A stretch of 64,000 nucleotides of DNA from Shinella sp032095155. GTDB taxonomy: Bacteria > Pseudomonadota > Alphaproteobacteria > Rhizobiales > Rhizobiaceae. Shown here piece after piece: positions 17,041-27,542 of the stretch; the stretch's first letter is position 1, and every line of letters begins with the position of its first letter. The DNA lies in contig NZ_JBLZPK010000034.1 in assembly GCF_049199905.1 (NCBI RefSeq), forward strand, positions 136,048 to 200,047, written 5' to 3'. The notes below the pieces were generated by a model. That model saw only the letters and a list, made by a program, of their open reading frames with translations. It did not search any database and was not told where the DNA came from. Position numbers and translations under genes: made by a program.

Positions 17041-18354
17041 CTATCGAAACTCGAAACGCTCGAACTCGACGCGCCGCGGCGGCTTGCCGAGTTCTCTCAA
17101 ACCCTTCTCGATCGCCAGCCGCAAGGGCGGCGGGCCGCAGAACCACAGGTCGGCCTCGGCCGGGTTTATGCTGGTGCCGGAAACGAGCTTCGATGCATCG
17201 AAGCGTCCGTCGGTCGCCGAATTGTGCAGCACGAAGCTGAAGTTGCCGAGTTTTTCCGCCTGCGCTCGGAACGTGTCGAGGCCGATCGCCTCCGCCCCGT
17301 CGCGCACACAGTAGATCATGTGGATGTCCTGCCCCTCATCGCCTTTCAGCCGGCTCGCCATGGCAAGAAACGGCGTGACGCCAATGCCGCCGGCAAGCCA
17401 GATCTGCTTCTTGCCGCCGCGCTTGTGATTGAAATGCCCGTAGCCGCCCTCAAGCGTCAGCGCATCGCCGACCGCCACGCCCTCGCGCAACGCCTTGGTA
17501 TAGTCGCCGAGCGGCTTGATCGCGAAACGCACCGAGCCGTCTTCGTCTATGCCGGCAATGGTGAAGGGATGCGGCTCGCGCAGACCCGATTTGTTGACCC
17601 GGAAGAAGCCGAACTGGCCTGGCATCGCACGCAGCTTGCCATTGATGGGACGCGCCGAAATGATCGTCGCGCCATCGTGTTTTTCGACATGGACCACCTC
17701 GTAGCGCCGCGTGCGCAGCCACGGCAGGAGCTGCGTATAGGCATAGCTGACGATGCCGATCAGCGCGAAGATGTTGAGATAGGTCGCGAGGAATGCCGTA
17801 CCGTCATAGGGGCGCTTGATGAACATCTGGTGGAAGGCGACCAGCACGAAAAGCAGGCCGATGAAGCGATGCGTGATGCGCCAGTACTGATAGGGAATCT
17901 GGAAACGCGTTTTCGGAATGATTTTCACGAGGCTGAAAATGAGCAGGAAGACGAAGCCGTAGAAGGCCCACTCCCCCGCCGTCTTGGCAAGCACGTTGAG
18001 GCCGCTCGTCACCGACAATCCCTGGAAATCGGGCGCGATGAAATAGTGGAACAGGATAAGACAGAGCACCGCGATACCGATCTTGCGGTGGAACTGGTAG
18101 ATGCGGTCAAGCCCGCCGAAAAGCTTCTCGACGAAGGGCGGGCGCGTCGCCATGAACTGGGCGATCGCCATCGCGACGAAGGCCATGGACGAGGCCATCA
18201 GGGAAAAGGTCGTCCCCGCATTTGTATGGCTGACGGCCGGCACGGCCAGAAGACCGGCGAAGACGATCAGAAGTGTCGCGACGATAGAACCCGCAGTCAA
18301 CGTATGCCCCCACAATGCAAACTGGACGGTCCGAATGTCAGGGCATGCTGGCAA
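17041..18354 (-). CDS. Ferric reductase-like transmembrane flavocytochrome (FAD/NAD(P)-binding)
   Basis: The 437-residue protein has an N-terminal membrane part with several helices and two histidine pairs suited to two b-hemes (FHRKIG/LFHYF and RITHRF/AFHQMF). It is followed by a ferredoxin-reductase-type module with an FAD motif (HPFTIAG), an NAD(P) motif (GGIGVTPFLAM) and a terminal CGPPPL. This is the layout of ferric reductases and NADPH oxidases: cytosolic NAD(P)H to an acceptor across the membrane. The start is uncertain; the TTG at 18354 opens the longest frame, and in-frame TTGs slightly downstream are alternatives. It lies 104 bases upstream of the cytochrome gene on the same strand. 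Confidence 0.82.
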   Translation of the reverse strand: MPACPDIRTVQFALWGHTLTAGSIVATLLIVFAGLLAVPAVSHTNAGTTFSLMASSMAFVAMAIAQFMATRPPFVEKLFGGLDRIYQFHRKIGIAVLCLILFHYFIAPDFQGLSVTSGLNVLAKTAGEWAFYGFVFLLIFSLVKIIPKTRFQIPYQYWRITHRFIGLLFVLVAFHQMFIKRPYDGTAFLATYLNIFALIGIVSYAYTQLLPWLRTRRYEVVHVEKHDGATIISARPINGKLRAMPGQFGFFRVNKSGLREPHPFTIAGIDEDGSVRFAIKPLGDYTKALREGVAVGDALTLEGGYGHFNHKRGGKKQIWLAGGIGVTPFLAMASRLKGDEGQDIHMIYCVRDGAEAIGLDTFRAQAEKLGNFSFVLHNSATDGRFDASKLVSGTSINPAEADLWFCGPPPLRLAIEKGLRELGKPPRRVEFERFEFR

Positions 18355-18525
18355 GGCCCATGACGTTCGTCAACCGCAATCCTCCTATCGACGGGTGGGC
18401 TGACGGCTTTATTCGGGTGTATCTGCGGAGGGGCGATGACGAGGCTGGCGGCGTCGCCAGAGATCGCTAAAATGACAATGGAATAAGACAGATAATGCCG
18501 GACTTATATTGCGTCCGGGCAATAC

Positions 18526-18795
18526 TCAGTCGTACAGACGCTTGATGTCCTCGCGGGCCTTATCGGCGAGCGGATGATCCGGATGCCGGGCAATGAAAAG
18601 CTCCAACCCTTCGCGGGTGCCGCGATTTTTCAGCCGCGTATATTCAGATTCGATAATTTTTTCCGGATCGCCTGGCTTCTGCATGACTACGCGCGTGACC
18701 GTTTCGTGTTCTGCGGCTGGCACCCTCAACGGGCTCGTCCAGCCAGCGACGTTAAGACCCGTAACATATAGCGCCAAAAAAATCCCGAATAGCAT
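18526..18795 (-). CDS. Small single-pass membrane protein, unknown function
   Basis: This 89-residue protein starts with a hydrophobic segment (LFGIFLALYVTGLNVAG) that could be a signal anchor. The rest is charged and helical, ending ARHPDHPLADKAREDIKRLYD, which recalls half of a TPR-like hairpin. I do not recognise a family. It lies 171 bases upstream of the flavocytochrome gene on the same strand and is divergent from the metalloprotease gene. Base composition around it is more AT-rich than the flanks. Confidence 0.55.
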   Translation of the reverse strand: MLFGIFLALYVTGLNVAGWTSPLRVPAAEHETVTRVVMQKPGDPEKIIESEYTRLKNRGTREGLELFIARHPDHPLADKAREDIKRLYD

Positions 18796-18911
18796 GATGA
18801 TCTCGCGCGTCTTTAGATCGGCTAATATGATATTGTATCGACACTAAGGCCTTTTTGGGAAGCCCTGCCGATTCTGAAAGCAGGCCCCTATCATTTCTTC
18901 TGGAGGGAAAC

Positions 18912-20828
18912 ATGTCGGGTTCTGCAACAACCACAAAAACCGTCGATGCAAGCGGGTCGATCTTCGTCGATTCAGTTCTTGTCGGGACAGGCTGGAGCAC
19001 TTCTACAGTTACATACGCCTTTCCGACGCAGGTCTCGGACTATAGCTATTCGAAATACGATAGCGGGTTCAATACAGTTACGACACAACAGAAAAATGCC
19101 GCCCTCTTTGCAATGGAAAAATCCTTTGGAGGGGCCGCCAACGATGGCTTCTCCGTCGAAGGATTTACCAATCTCAATTTTACCCAGGGCAATTCGACAA
19201 ATGCGACGTTCCGTTTTGCCGAGTCCAGCGTTCCAGATACGGCAGAAGTAGCAGATTTTCCGGCCAGTTTGATTACGTCCGATACCGCAGACGATGGCGA
19301 TATCTGGTTTGGAACGGCCTATGTGGGCACCATCAACGACATGCGCAAGCCCGTTGCCGGCAACTATGCCTGGCACACGCTGATCCACGAATTAGGACAC
19401 GCGCTTGGACTGAAGCATGCGCAAGAAGATCTTGTTTATGGCAAAATGCCAGACGCAACCAACAGCGTCGAATTCACAGTGATGAGCTATCGAAGCTTCA
19501 TTGGTGACACAGTTGGCGGTTACGACTACGGTGAATTCGACGCGCCGCAGACATTCATGATGGCGGATATCGCGGCTCTCCAGCATATGTACGGCGCGGA
19601 TTATTCCACCAATTCCGGCGCGACCGTCTACAAATGGACCCCCGGCAACGGAAAGACCCTGGTCAACGGCGAGGTTGCCATCGCCCCCGGCGCGAATCGC
19701 ATTTTTGCAACGGTCTGGGACGGCGGCGGCAACGATACCTATGATCTCAGCGCCTACACCACGAAACTGAACATCGATCTTCGTCCGGGAAAATATTCCG
19801 TTTTCAGTGCCACCCAACTTGCCGATCTCGGTGGTGGCCCGAACGATGGCTTTGCACGAGGCAATATTTTCAACGCCCTGCTCTTCAAAGGCGATCTTCG
19901 CTCGCTCATAGAGAACGCCATAGGCGGCAGCGGAAGCGATACGATCCGCGGCAACCAGGGCGTCAATACCCTTTCGGGCAATGGCGGGGCCGACATGCTC
20001 TTTGGTCTCGATGGCAACGACACGCTCAACGGCGGAGCCGGCGGTGATACGCTCGATGGCGGCAATGGCAACGACACCCTGCGCGGCGGTTCGGGCGCCG
20101 ATATCCTGAAAGGCGGAGCCGGGACTGATACGGCCTCGTATTCGGACGCGACAAAGGCTGTTGTCGCCAGCCTCATCAAGCCTACGGACAATAAAAATGA
20201 TGCTGCGGGAGATACTTACTCATCCATTGAAAATCTGACCGGCAGTAAATTCGCCGACAAGCTATTTGGCAATTCCGCAGGCAATACCCTCAACGGCGGC
20301 GGCGGTGCCGATACGCTCAACGGCGGTGCCGGCAACGATACGCTGAACGGCGGCGCAGGCGGCGACAAACTCATCGGGGGCACCGGCGTCGATACCGCGA
20401 CCTATGTGAATGCCACGTCCGGTGTTGTCGCCAACCTTGCAAAAGCCAGCGTCAATACAAAGGAGGCACAGGGCGATACCTATTCCGGCATCGAAAACCT
20501 CTTCGGCAGTGCCTTCGCCGACAAGCTGACCGGCAACACCGGAGAAAATAAGCTCACCGGCTACAAGGGTAACGATACGCTCACCGGCGGCAGCGGGGCG
20601 GACATTTTCGTCTTCGCCGCAGGCTATGGCAAGGACACGATCACCGACTTCAAGAACAATGAAGACAACATCGATGTCCAGTCCTACAATTTCTCGTCGG
20701 TAAGCTCAGTTCTCAGCAAGGCCGTGCAGGTCGGCGACGATGTCGAAATTCGCCTGACCAGTGCGGACGTGATCATCCTGAAGCACTTCACCAAGGCGAG
20801 CCTGGACGCCAGCGACTTCATTCTCTGA
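18912..20828 (+). CDS. Serralysin-type (M10) metalloprotease with RTX repeats
   Basis: The 638-residue product contains the metzincin zinc motif HELGHALGLKH (ligands His159, His163, His169; base Glu160) and a Met-turn FTVMSY (Met191). The C-terminal half holds calcium-binding RTX nonapeptides (GGAGGDTLDGGNGNDTL, GGSGADIL). It lacks a Sec signal and ends in hydrophobic DASDFIL, as expected of a substrate of a type I secretion system. No type I transporter genes are in the window. The ATG at 18912 is chosen for its GGAGGG site; the frame extends to 18855 without support. A clear terminator follows. Confidence 0.93.
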   Translation: MSGSATTTKTVDASGSIFVDSVLVGTGWSTSTVTYAFPTQVSDYSYSKYDSGFNTVTTQQKNAALFAMEKSFGGAANDGFSVEGFTNLNFTQGNSTNATFRFAESSVPDTAEVADFPASLITSDTADDGDIWFGTAYVGTINDMRKPVAGNYAWHTLIHELGHALGLKHAQEDLVYGKMPDATNSVEFTVMSYRSFIGDTVGGYDYGEFDAPQTFMMADIAALQHMYGADYSTNSGATVYKWTPGNGKTLVNGEVAIAPGANRIFATVWDGGGNDTYDLSAYTTKLNIDLRPGKYSVFSATQLADLGGGPNDGFARGNIFNALLFKGDLRSLIENAIGGSGSDTIRGNQGVNTLSGNGGADMLFGLDGNDTLNGGAGGDTLDGGNGNDTLRGGSGADILKGGAGTDTASYSDATKAVVASLIKPTDNKNDAAGDTYSSIENLTGSKFADKLFGNSAGNTLNGGGGADTLNGGAGNDTLNGGAGGDKLIGGTGVDTATYVNATSGVVANLAKASVNTKEAQGDTYSGIENLFGSAFADKLTGNTGENKLTGYKGNDTLTGGSGADIFVFAAGYGKDTITDFKNNEDNIDVQSYNFSSVSSVLSKAVQVGDDVEIRLTSADVIILKHFTKASLDASDFIL

Positions 20829-20852
20829 AAACAGAACAGAGCCAAGACGAAG

Positions 20853-20880
20853 GCCGGGAGAGATCCCGGCTTTTTGTTTT
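20853..20880 (+). terminator. Rho-independent terminator of the metalloprotease gene
   Basis: A perfect seven-base-pair stem (GCCGGGA / TCCCGGC) with a GAGA tetraloop is followed by TTTTTGTTTT, 24 bases after the stop codon. This is a classical intrinsic terminator. Confidence 0.93.
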
Positions 20881-20937
20881 GCCGAAAGGGTGCCGCGAAT
20901 TCCAGGCGGGGCTTCCTGCCTGCGTCTCGGGTCACCC

Positions 20938-20993
20938 TGATATATCAGAAGATTTGCCATTCCAAGCGCGACATGCGACCACGTGATATATCA
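20938..20993. promoter_or_regulatory. Two TGATATATCA palindromes upstream of the GntR gene
   Basis: The ten-base palindrome TGATATATCA occurs at 20938-20947 and again at 20984-20993, 46 bases apart centre to centre, in otherwise GC-rich DNA. The second copy ends 14 bases before the GntR start codon. Palindromes of this kind are common operators of FCD-type GntR regulators, so autoregulation is the likely role (inference). Confidence 0.7.
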
Positions 20994-21007
20994 ATGGGAA
21001 TCGCGGA

Positions 21008-21628
21008 ATGACGGAAACGGCGGCCTCGCAGGCCCACCTCGCCTATCTCGCCCTCGAAGGCCTTGTCGTCACGCTCAAGCTGAAACCCGGTTCGCTCGTC
21101 ACCGAGCGGCAGTTGATCGATCTGGCCGGGCATGGCCGCACGCCGGTGCGTGAAGCCATCCAGAAACTCGAATGGCAGGGATTGATTGCGGTGCGGCCGC
21201 GCGCGGGGCTGCAGATCACGGCAATTCGGGCGGAGGATCACATCCAGGTGATGGCTACGCGCCGGCAGCTCGAGCCGCTGGCCGCCGATCTCGTCGCCCG
21301 GCATGCCAGCGAGGAACATCGCGAACGGCTTGTCGAATGCGCGCAGACCATGACTGCCTGCTCGATCCGCTCCGATCTCGAAGGCTTTCTCGCCGCCGAC
21401 AAGGTGTTTGACGAAATCCTCGAGGAAGCCTGCCCGAATCGCTTCCTGACGGGCGCGCTCGCGCCTTTGCAGACCCACGCCCGCCGCCTCTGGTTCGCCC
21501 GCGCCGACAACAGGCACATGGACCGTTCGGTGGATCTCCACGTCAAGGTCATCCGTGCCATCCGCAACGGTGACGGTCAGGCGGCATCGGAGGCGATGAC
21601 CGACCTGCTCGACTATCTCTCGGCCTGA
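21008..21628 (+). CDS. GntR family transcriptional regulator, FCD type
   Basis: The 206-residue protein has an N-terminal winged helix-turn-helix (VTERQLIDLAGHGRTPVREA, then a wing with RPRAGLQIT) and an all-helical C-terminal FCD ligand domain. Such regulators usually respond to organic or sugar acids and control neighbouring catabolic genes. The regulated genes are not obvious here, because the sequence is interrupted by Ns right after the stop. Two identical palindromes lie just upstream. Confidence 0.88.
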   Translation: MTETAASQAHLAYLALEGLVVTLKLKPGSLVTERQLIDLAGHGRTPVREAIQKLEWQGLIAVRPRAGLQITAIRAEDHIQVMATRRQLEPLAADLVARHASEEHRERLVECAQTMTACSIRSDLEGFLAADKVFDEILEEACPNRFLTGALAPLQTHARRLWFARADNRHMDRSVDLHVKVIRAIRNGDGQAASEAMTDLLDYLSA

Positions 21629-21639
21629 AACAGAAAGGG

Positions 21640-21737
21640 NNNNNNNNNNNNNNNNNNNNNNNNNNNNNNNNNNNNNNNNNNNNNNNNNNNNNNNNNNNNN
21701 NNNNNNNNNNNNNNNNNNNNNNNNNNNNNNNNNNNNN
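21640..21737. other. Run of 98 Ns (assembly gap)
   Basis: Bases 21640-21737 are all N. The gap falls between the GntR gene and the 3' end of the ferredoxin-NADP reductase gene. Its true length and content are unknown, so adjacency of the two sides rests on scaffolding. Confidence 0.98.
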
Positions 21738-21762
21738 CTTTTCTTAAAATTATGGACGTCGA

Positions 21763-22575
21763 TCAATCGACGAAGGCGCGCTCGATCACGAATTCGCCGG
21801 GCTTGTTGTTGGAGCCTTCAACGAGACCTGCCTCTTCCAGCAGCGCCTTGGTTTCCTTCAGCATCGCGGACGAACCGCAGATCATGCCGCGATCAACCGC
21901 CGGGTCGAAATGCGGTACGCCCAGATCGGCGAACATCTTGCCGTTCTTGATGAGGTCGGTGATGCGGCCCTGGAACGGGAAGTCTTCGCGCGTCACGGTC
22001 GCATAGTGGCGCAGCTTGTTGCCGACGACTTCGGCGAGGAATTCATGATTGCGGATTTCCTCGACGAGATCGAAGCCGTATTTCAGCTCCGACACTTCGC
22101 GGCAGGTATGCGTCAGGATGACCTCGTCGAACTTCTCATAGGTCTCCGGATCGCGCATCAGGCTGGCGAAGGGCGCAATGCCCGTGCCGGTCGAAAACAT
22201 GTAGAGGCGCTTGCCGGGGGTGAGCGCGTCGAGCACCAGCGTACCGGTCGGCTTCTTGCGCATCAGCACGGTGTCGCCGGGCTTGATCTGCTGGAGATGC
22301 GAGGTCAGCGGGCCTTCCGGCACCTTGATCGAGAAGAATTCGAGTTCCTCGTCCCAGGACGGGCTGGCGATCGAATAGGCGCGGTAAACCGGCTTGTCAC
22401 CGACCATCAGGCCGATCATCGCGAATTCGCCGGAGCGGAAGCGGAAGCTTTCCGGGCGCGTCATGCGGAAGCGGAACAGGCGATCCGTATAATGCTGCAC
22501 GCTCGTCACCGTCTCGGCGAAAACACCGGCGGGGATGGCGGGCACGAATTCTTCGGTCTTGGCAGGTGCGTTCAT
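21763..22575 (-). CDS. fpr: Ferredoxin--NADP reductase
   Basis: This 270-residue flavoprotein begins MNAPAKTEEFVPAIPAG. It shows the FAD-binding RAYSIASPSW motif, the NADP site MFSTGTGIAPFASLMRD and a C-terminal GEFVIERAFVD tail. It transfers electrons between NADPH and ferredoxin/flavodoxin and is often tied to oxidative stress. The frame stays open to 22755, but family length and N-terminus support the ATG at 22575. It lies downstream of the sulfite reductase cluster on the same strand, 221 bases away, so it may have its own promoter; it could supply reductant for CysI (inference). Confidence 0.93.
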   Translation of the reverse strand: MNAPAKTEEFVPAIPAGVFAETVTSVQHYTDRLFRFRMTRPESFRFRSGEFAMIGLMVGDKPVYRAYSIASPSWDEELEFFSIKVPEGPLTSHLQQIKPGDTVLMRKKPTGTLVLDALTPGKRLYMFSTGTGIAPFASLMRDPETYEKFDEVILTHTCREVSELKYGFDLVEEIRNHEFLAEVVGNKLRHYATVTREDFPFQGRITDLIKNGKMFADLGVPHFDPAVDRGMICGSSAMLKETKALLEEAGLVEGSNNKPGEFVIERAFVD

Positions 22576-22784
22576 TTCGGGATCGATCCTGGCTGCGTCT
22601 GATAATCTTGACGATAGGCAGATATTACATGTGGAGCGCCAAAGGAAGGTATCCCGTTCCAATGCGCCGATTGGCCGCGCAATAGTTTGCCGCACGTGCA
22701 ACTTTCCCGCAAAGCACGGCCCGCGTCCTTGACCTGACGCAAGACTACACCGCAATTGCGGCCTTTCGCCGGCGATCCCGCAAA

Positions 22785-22806
22785 CCGGGCCTGAAATCAG
22801 GCCCGG
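22785..22806 (-). terminator. Hairpin overlapping the DUF934 stop codon
   Basis: CCGGGCCTGA and TCAGGCCCGG form a near-continuous inverted repeat of ten base pairs (loop two to four bases) that includes the TGA stop codon. On the minus strand TTTGCGGG follows, so termination would be weak. It may mark the end of the sulfite reductase operon. Confidence 0.45.
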
Positions 22807-23297
22807 CGGCGCCAGCTGTAGGAGCCGACGTCCTGCGAGGGACGCGCGGTCGGCTGGTAGTGGTTGTCGATGCCCGGCAAGCGGTTTTCCGCAAGACGCT
22901 TCAGCGCCGTCGCGTTGGTGACGGCGAAGCTGTCGATGCCACAGCGCAGCATCAGCGAGATTTGGTCGATCAGAACATCGCCGACCGCCCTCACCTCGCC
23001 TGCAAAATGTAACCGCGAGCGCAAGAGCGAGGCATGGCTGAAGGCACGGCCGTCGTTGAAGGCAGGGAAAGCGACCGCCACCAGCGCCAGCCGGTCGAGA
23101 TGGCCTTCCAGCCTGCGCACGTCGTCGGCGGGGTTGATCAGCACACCGAGGCCCGTTTCGTCACCTTCGGCAACCTTCGCCAGGAAATGATCGAGGCCCA
23201 GGATCGCCTTCTCGTTCGAGCCGGCCTTGGTTTCCTCGGTTTCGATGATCCAGGGATCGTCGGTCACAAAGCCGGATTCGTTCCAGATTTTCGTCAT
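22797..23297 (-). CDS. DUF934 family protein linked to sulfite reduction
   Basis: The protein has 166 residues, starts MTKIWNESGF and ends with an aromatic/basic tail GSYSWRRRA. It matches my recollection of DUF934 proteins, which sit next to cysI in alpha- and betaproteobacteria. The biochemical role is not established. The gene follows cysI by 13 bases and is the last of the cysG-DUF2849-cysI-DUF934 set, which argues for a role in sulfite reductase function or assembly. Confidence 0.85.
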   Translation of the reverse strand: MTKIWNESGFVTDDPWIIETEETKAGSNEKAILGLDHFLAKVAEGDETGLGVLINPADDVRRLEGHLDRLALVAVAFPAFNDGRAFSHASLLRSRLHFAGEVRAVGDVLIDQISLMLRCGIDSFAVTNATALKRLAENRLPGIDNHYQPTARPSQDVGSYSWRRRA

Positions 23298-23310
23298 GTT
23301 TCAAAACTCC

Positions 23311-24984
<1,674 letters not shown>

Positions 24985-24994
24985 CTAAATTTCC

Positions 24995-25309
24995 TCAGGC
25001 GGCCGGGGCCGTCGCAACCAGGCCGGCATAGCCGACCGCATAGGGGATCGAAGGACCTTCGGCACGAATGCGCTCGCGCATGCGCAGCGGCCGGAGAACA
25101 CCATCGACGTCTTCGACATCAACGACGTTCACGTCAACCACCTTGTTGTCGGCGAAGGCCTGCTTGCCGGTGGCTTCCAGGGCCTCGACGGCTTCCTTAT
25201 GGCGCGCGACGAAGGCGGCCTGCAAGGATTCGTTCCAGGTGCCGGCGGCATCCAGCCAGACGGAAATGCCGTCGGAAAGGCGATTGGCTGTCAGAACCTT
25301 GTCGGCCAT
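24995..25309 (-). CDS. DUF2849 family protein
   Basis: A 104-residue protein starting MADKVLTANRLSDGISVWLD. It belongs by memory and by position to the DUF2849 family, found between cysG and cysI in rhizobia. No catalytic motif is evident; the middle is rich in Val/Asp (VVDVNVVDVEDVDG). The start at 25309 lies right after the cysG stop, leaving one base between them, so translation is probably coupled. The frame extends to 25390 within cysG without support. Confidence 0.82.
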   Translation of the reverse strand: MADKVLTANRLSDGISVWLDAAGTWNESLQAAFVARHKEAVEALEATGKQAFADNKVVDVNVVDVEDVDGVLRPLRMRERIRAEGPSIPYAVGYAGLVATAPAA

Positions 25310-25310
25310 G

Positions 25311-26750
25311 TCATGCTCCCAGTGCTGCTGTGTCGCGAACCGTCTGCCGGATGGCAAGCGGTTCGGAATGTTCGAAATTGGCGCCCGCAACCGCGTCGCC
25401 GATGATAACCATGACCGGGCCGGACAGTTCGTCGCGGTGTTCGAGGCCCGGAAGATCCTTGAGCGTGCCGTGCAGCAGGCGCTTTTCGCGGCGGCTGGCG
25501 TTTTCGACGACGGCGACGGTCGTCTCGTCCGGCAGGCCGGCTTCCATCAGCCGTGCGGCAACGGAGGCGGCGACCGAGCGGCCCATATAGACGGCGACGG
25601 TGGCGCCGGAAATCGCAAGGCGTGCCCAATCCGGCAGCACGGAGCCCGTGAGGTCGTGGCCCGTCGTGAAGACGAGCGAGGAGGCAACGCCGCGCAACGT
25701 CAGCGGCAGTTCGAAATCCGCGGCGGCGGCAAAGGCGGAGGTAATGCCCGGCACGACCTCATAGGTGACGCCCGCCTGGCGCAGCGCCGCCATTTCCTCG
25801 CCCGCGCGGCCATAGACCAGCGGATCGCCGGATTTCAGGCGCACGACGCGCTTGCCCGACTTGCCGAGTTCGACGAGCAGGTCGTTGATCTCGTCCTGGG
25901 ATTTGGAGTGGCAACCCTTGCGCTTGCCGACCGAAAGGCGCTCGGCATCGCGGCGGCCCATATCGACAATGGCCTGCGGCACCAGCGCATCGAACACGAT
26001 GACATCGGCTTCCATCATCACGCGCTGGGCGCGCAGCGTCAGCAGGTCCTCGGCGCCCGGACCGGCGCCGACGAGCCAAACATGGCCGGCGGCCTTGCCC
26101 TGCGCGTTGAGTAGCGTATCGGCGGTGTGGCGGGCCAGCGCAATATCGCCATTGTTGACGGCATCGGCGACCGCGCCCTGAAAGAAACGGCGCCAGAAGA
26201 CACGGCGCGTCACGCCGCGCGGCAGGATATGGTCGACGGCCTCGCGATAACCGTTGGCAAGGCTTGCAAGGCGGCCGAGCGACGGCGACAGGATTTGATC
26301 AACCTGCGCGCGGATCATCTGCGCCAGAACGGGGCCAGCCCCTTCCGTGCCGATGGCGACGGCGACAGGCGCACGATTGACGAGCGCCGGCGTGAAGAAA
26401 TCGCAGTGGTCGGGCTGATCGACGGCGTTGACCGGAATGCGCAGCGCGCGTGCGGCCTTCGAAATGGCGCGGTCAGCGGCGGCATCGCCCGTTGCCGCAA
26501 AAACCAGCGTGGCCGCGGCGATCGCTTCCTTCGAAAACGGCGCGCGGACCAGCGTCAGCCCCTTGTCAGCGATGAAACGGGCAAAATCCGCTTCCGGCGC
26601 TTCGGCCAGAACGACGATCCGGGCATCCGTGTTGAACAGCAGACGGGCCTTGGCGAAGGCCTCGTCGCCTTCGCCCACGACAACGACCGTCCTGCCGCTG
26701 ACGCGGAAGAACGCCGGGAATGTCGAAAGCTTCTGCTGTGCCTCGGTCAT
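25311..26750 (-). CDS. cysG: Siroheme synthase
   Basis: CysG converts uroporphyrinogen III to siroheme, the cofactor of CysI. The 479-residue protein has an N-terminal precorrin-2 dehydrogenase/ferrochelatase half (FRVSGRTVVVVGEGDEAFAK). Its C-terminal half is an SAM-dependent uroporphyrinogen methyltransferase (VWLVGAGPGAEDLLTLRA, KRKGCHSKSQDEIN, RLKSGDPLVYGRAGEE). The ATG at 26750 was chosen; the frame runs on to 27008 but overlaps the divergent deaminase gene. It heads the minus-strand sulfite reductase operon. Confidence 0.94.
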   Translation of the reverse strand: MTEAQQKLSTFPAFFRVSGRTVVVVGEGDEAFAKARLLFNTDARIVVLAEAPEADFARFIADKGLTLVRAPFSKEAIAAATLVFAATGDAAADRAISKAARALRIPVNAVDQPDHCDFFTPALVNRAPVAVAIGTEGAGPVLAQMIRAQVDQILSPSLGRLASLANGYREAVDHILPRGVTRRVFWRRFFQGAVADAVNNGDIALARHTADTLLNAQGKAAGHVWLVGAGPGAEDLLTLRAQRVMMEADVIVFDALVPQAIVDMGRRDAERLSVGKRKGCHSKSQDEINDLLVELGKSGKRVVRLKSGDPLVYGRAGEEMAALRQAGVTYEVVPGITSAFAAAADFELPLTLRGVASSLVFTTGHDLTGSVLPDWARLAISGATVAVYMGRSVAASVAARLMEAGLPDETTVAVVENASRREKRLLHGTLKDLPGLEHRDELSGPVMVIIGDAVAGANFEHSEPLAIRQTVRDTAALGA

Positions 26751-26923
26751 GATCTGGTCCGGTTGAAGTGTGCGCACTATCGCGAAAAACGACAAGAAAC
26801 AAAAGAAACAGAAATTCCAATGGCCTCGAAGGGGCGTATTGTTTTGCTCTGCGACCCGGCATTTTGAGCATAAGTCACCGGGCGGTCTTGCCTGTCCGCC
26901 CGGCCGCCCGGTAAGGATGCCGC

Positions 26924-27535
<612 letters not shown>

Positions 27536-27542
27536 GAGTGCC

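Noticed and set aside
19920..20620. Short tandem repeats resembling a repeat array or CRISPR
   Set aside because: They are in-frame RTX calcium-binding nonapeptide codons of the metalloprotease; there are no equal spacers.
8947..21737. An integrase or insertion sequence explaining the accessory block
   Set aside because: No transposase or integrase motif, target duplication or copy of the tRNA 3' end was found by eye.
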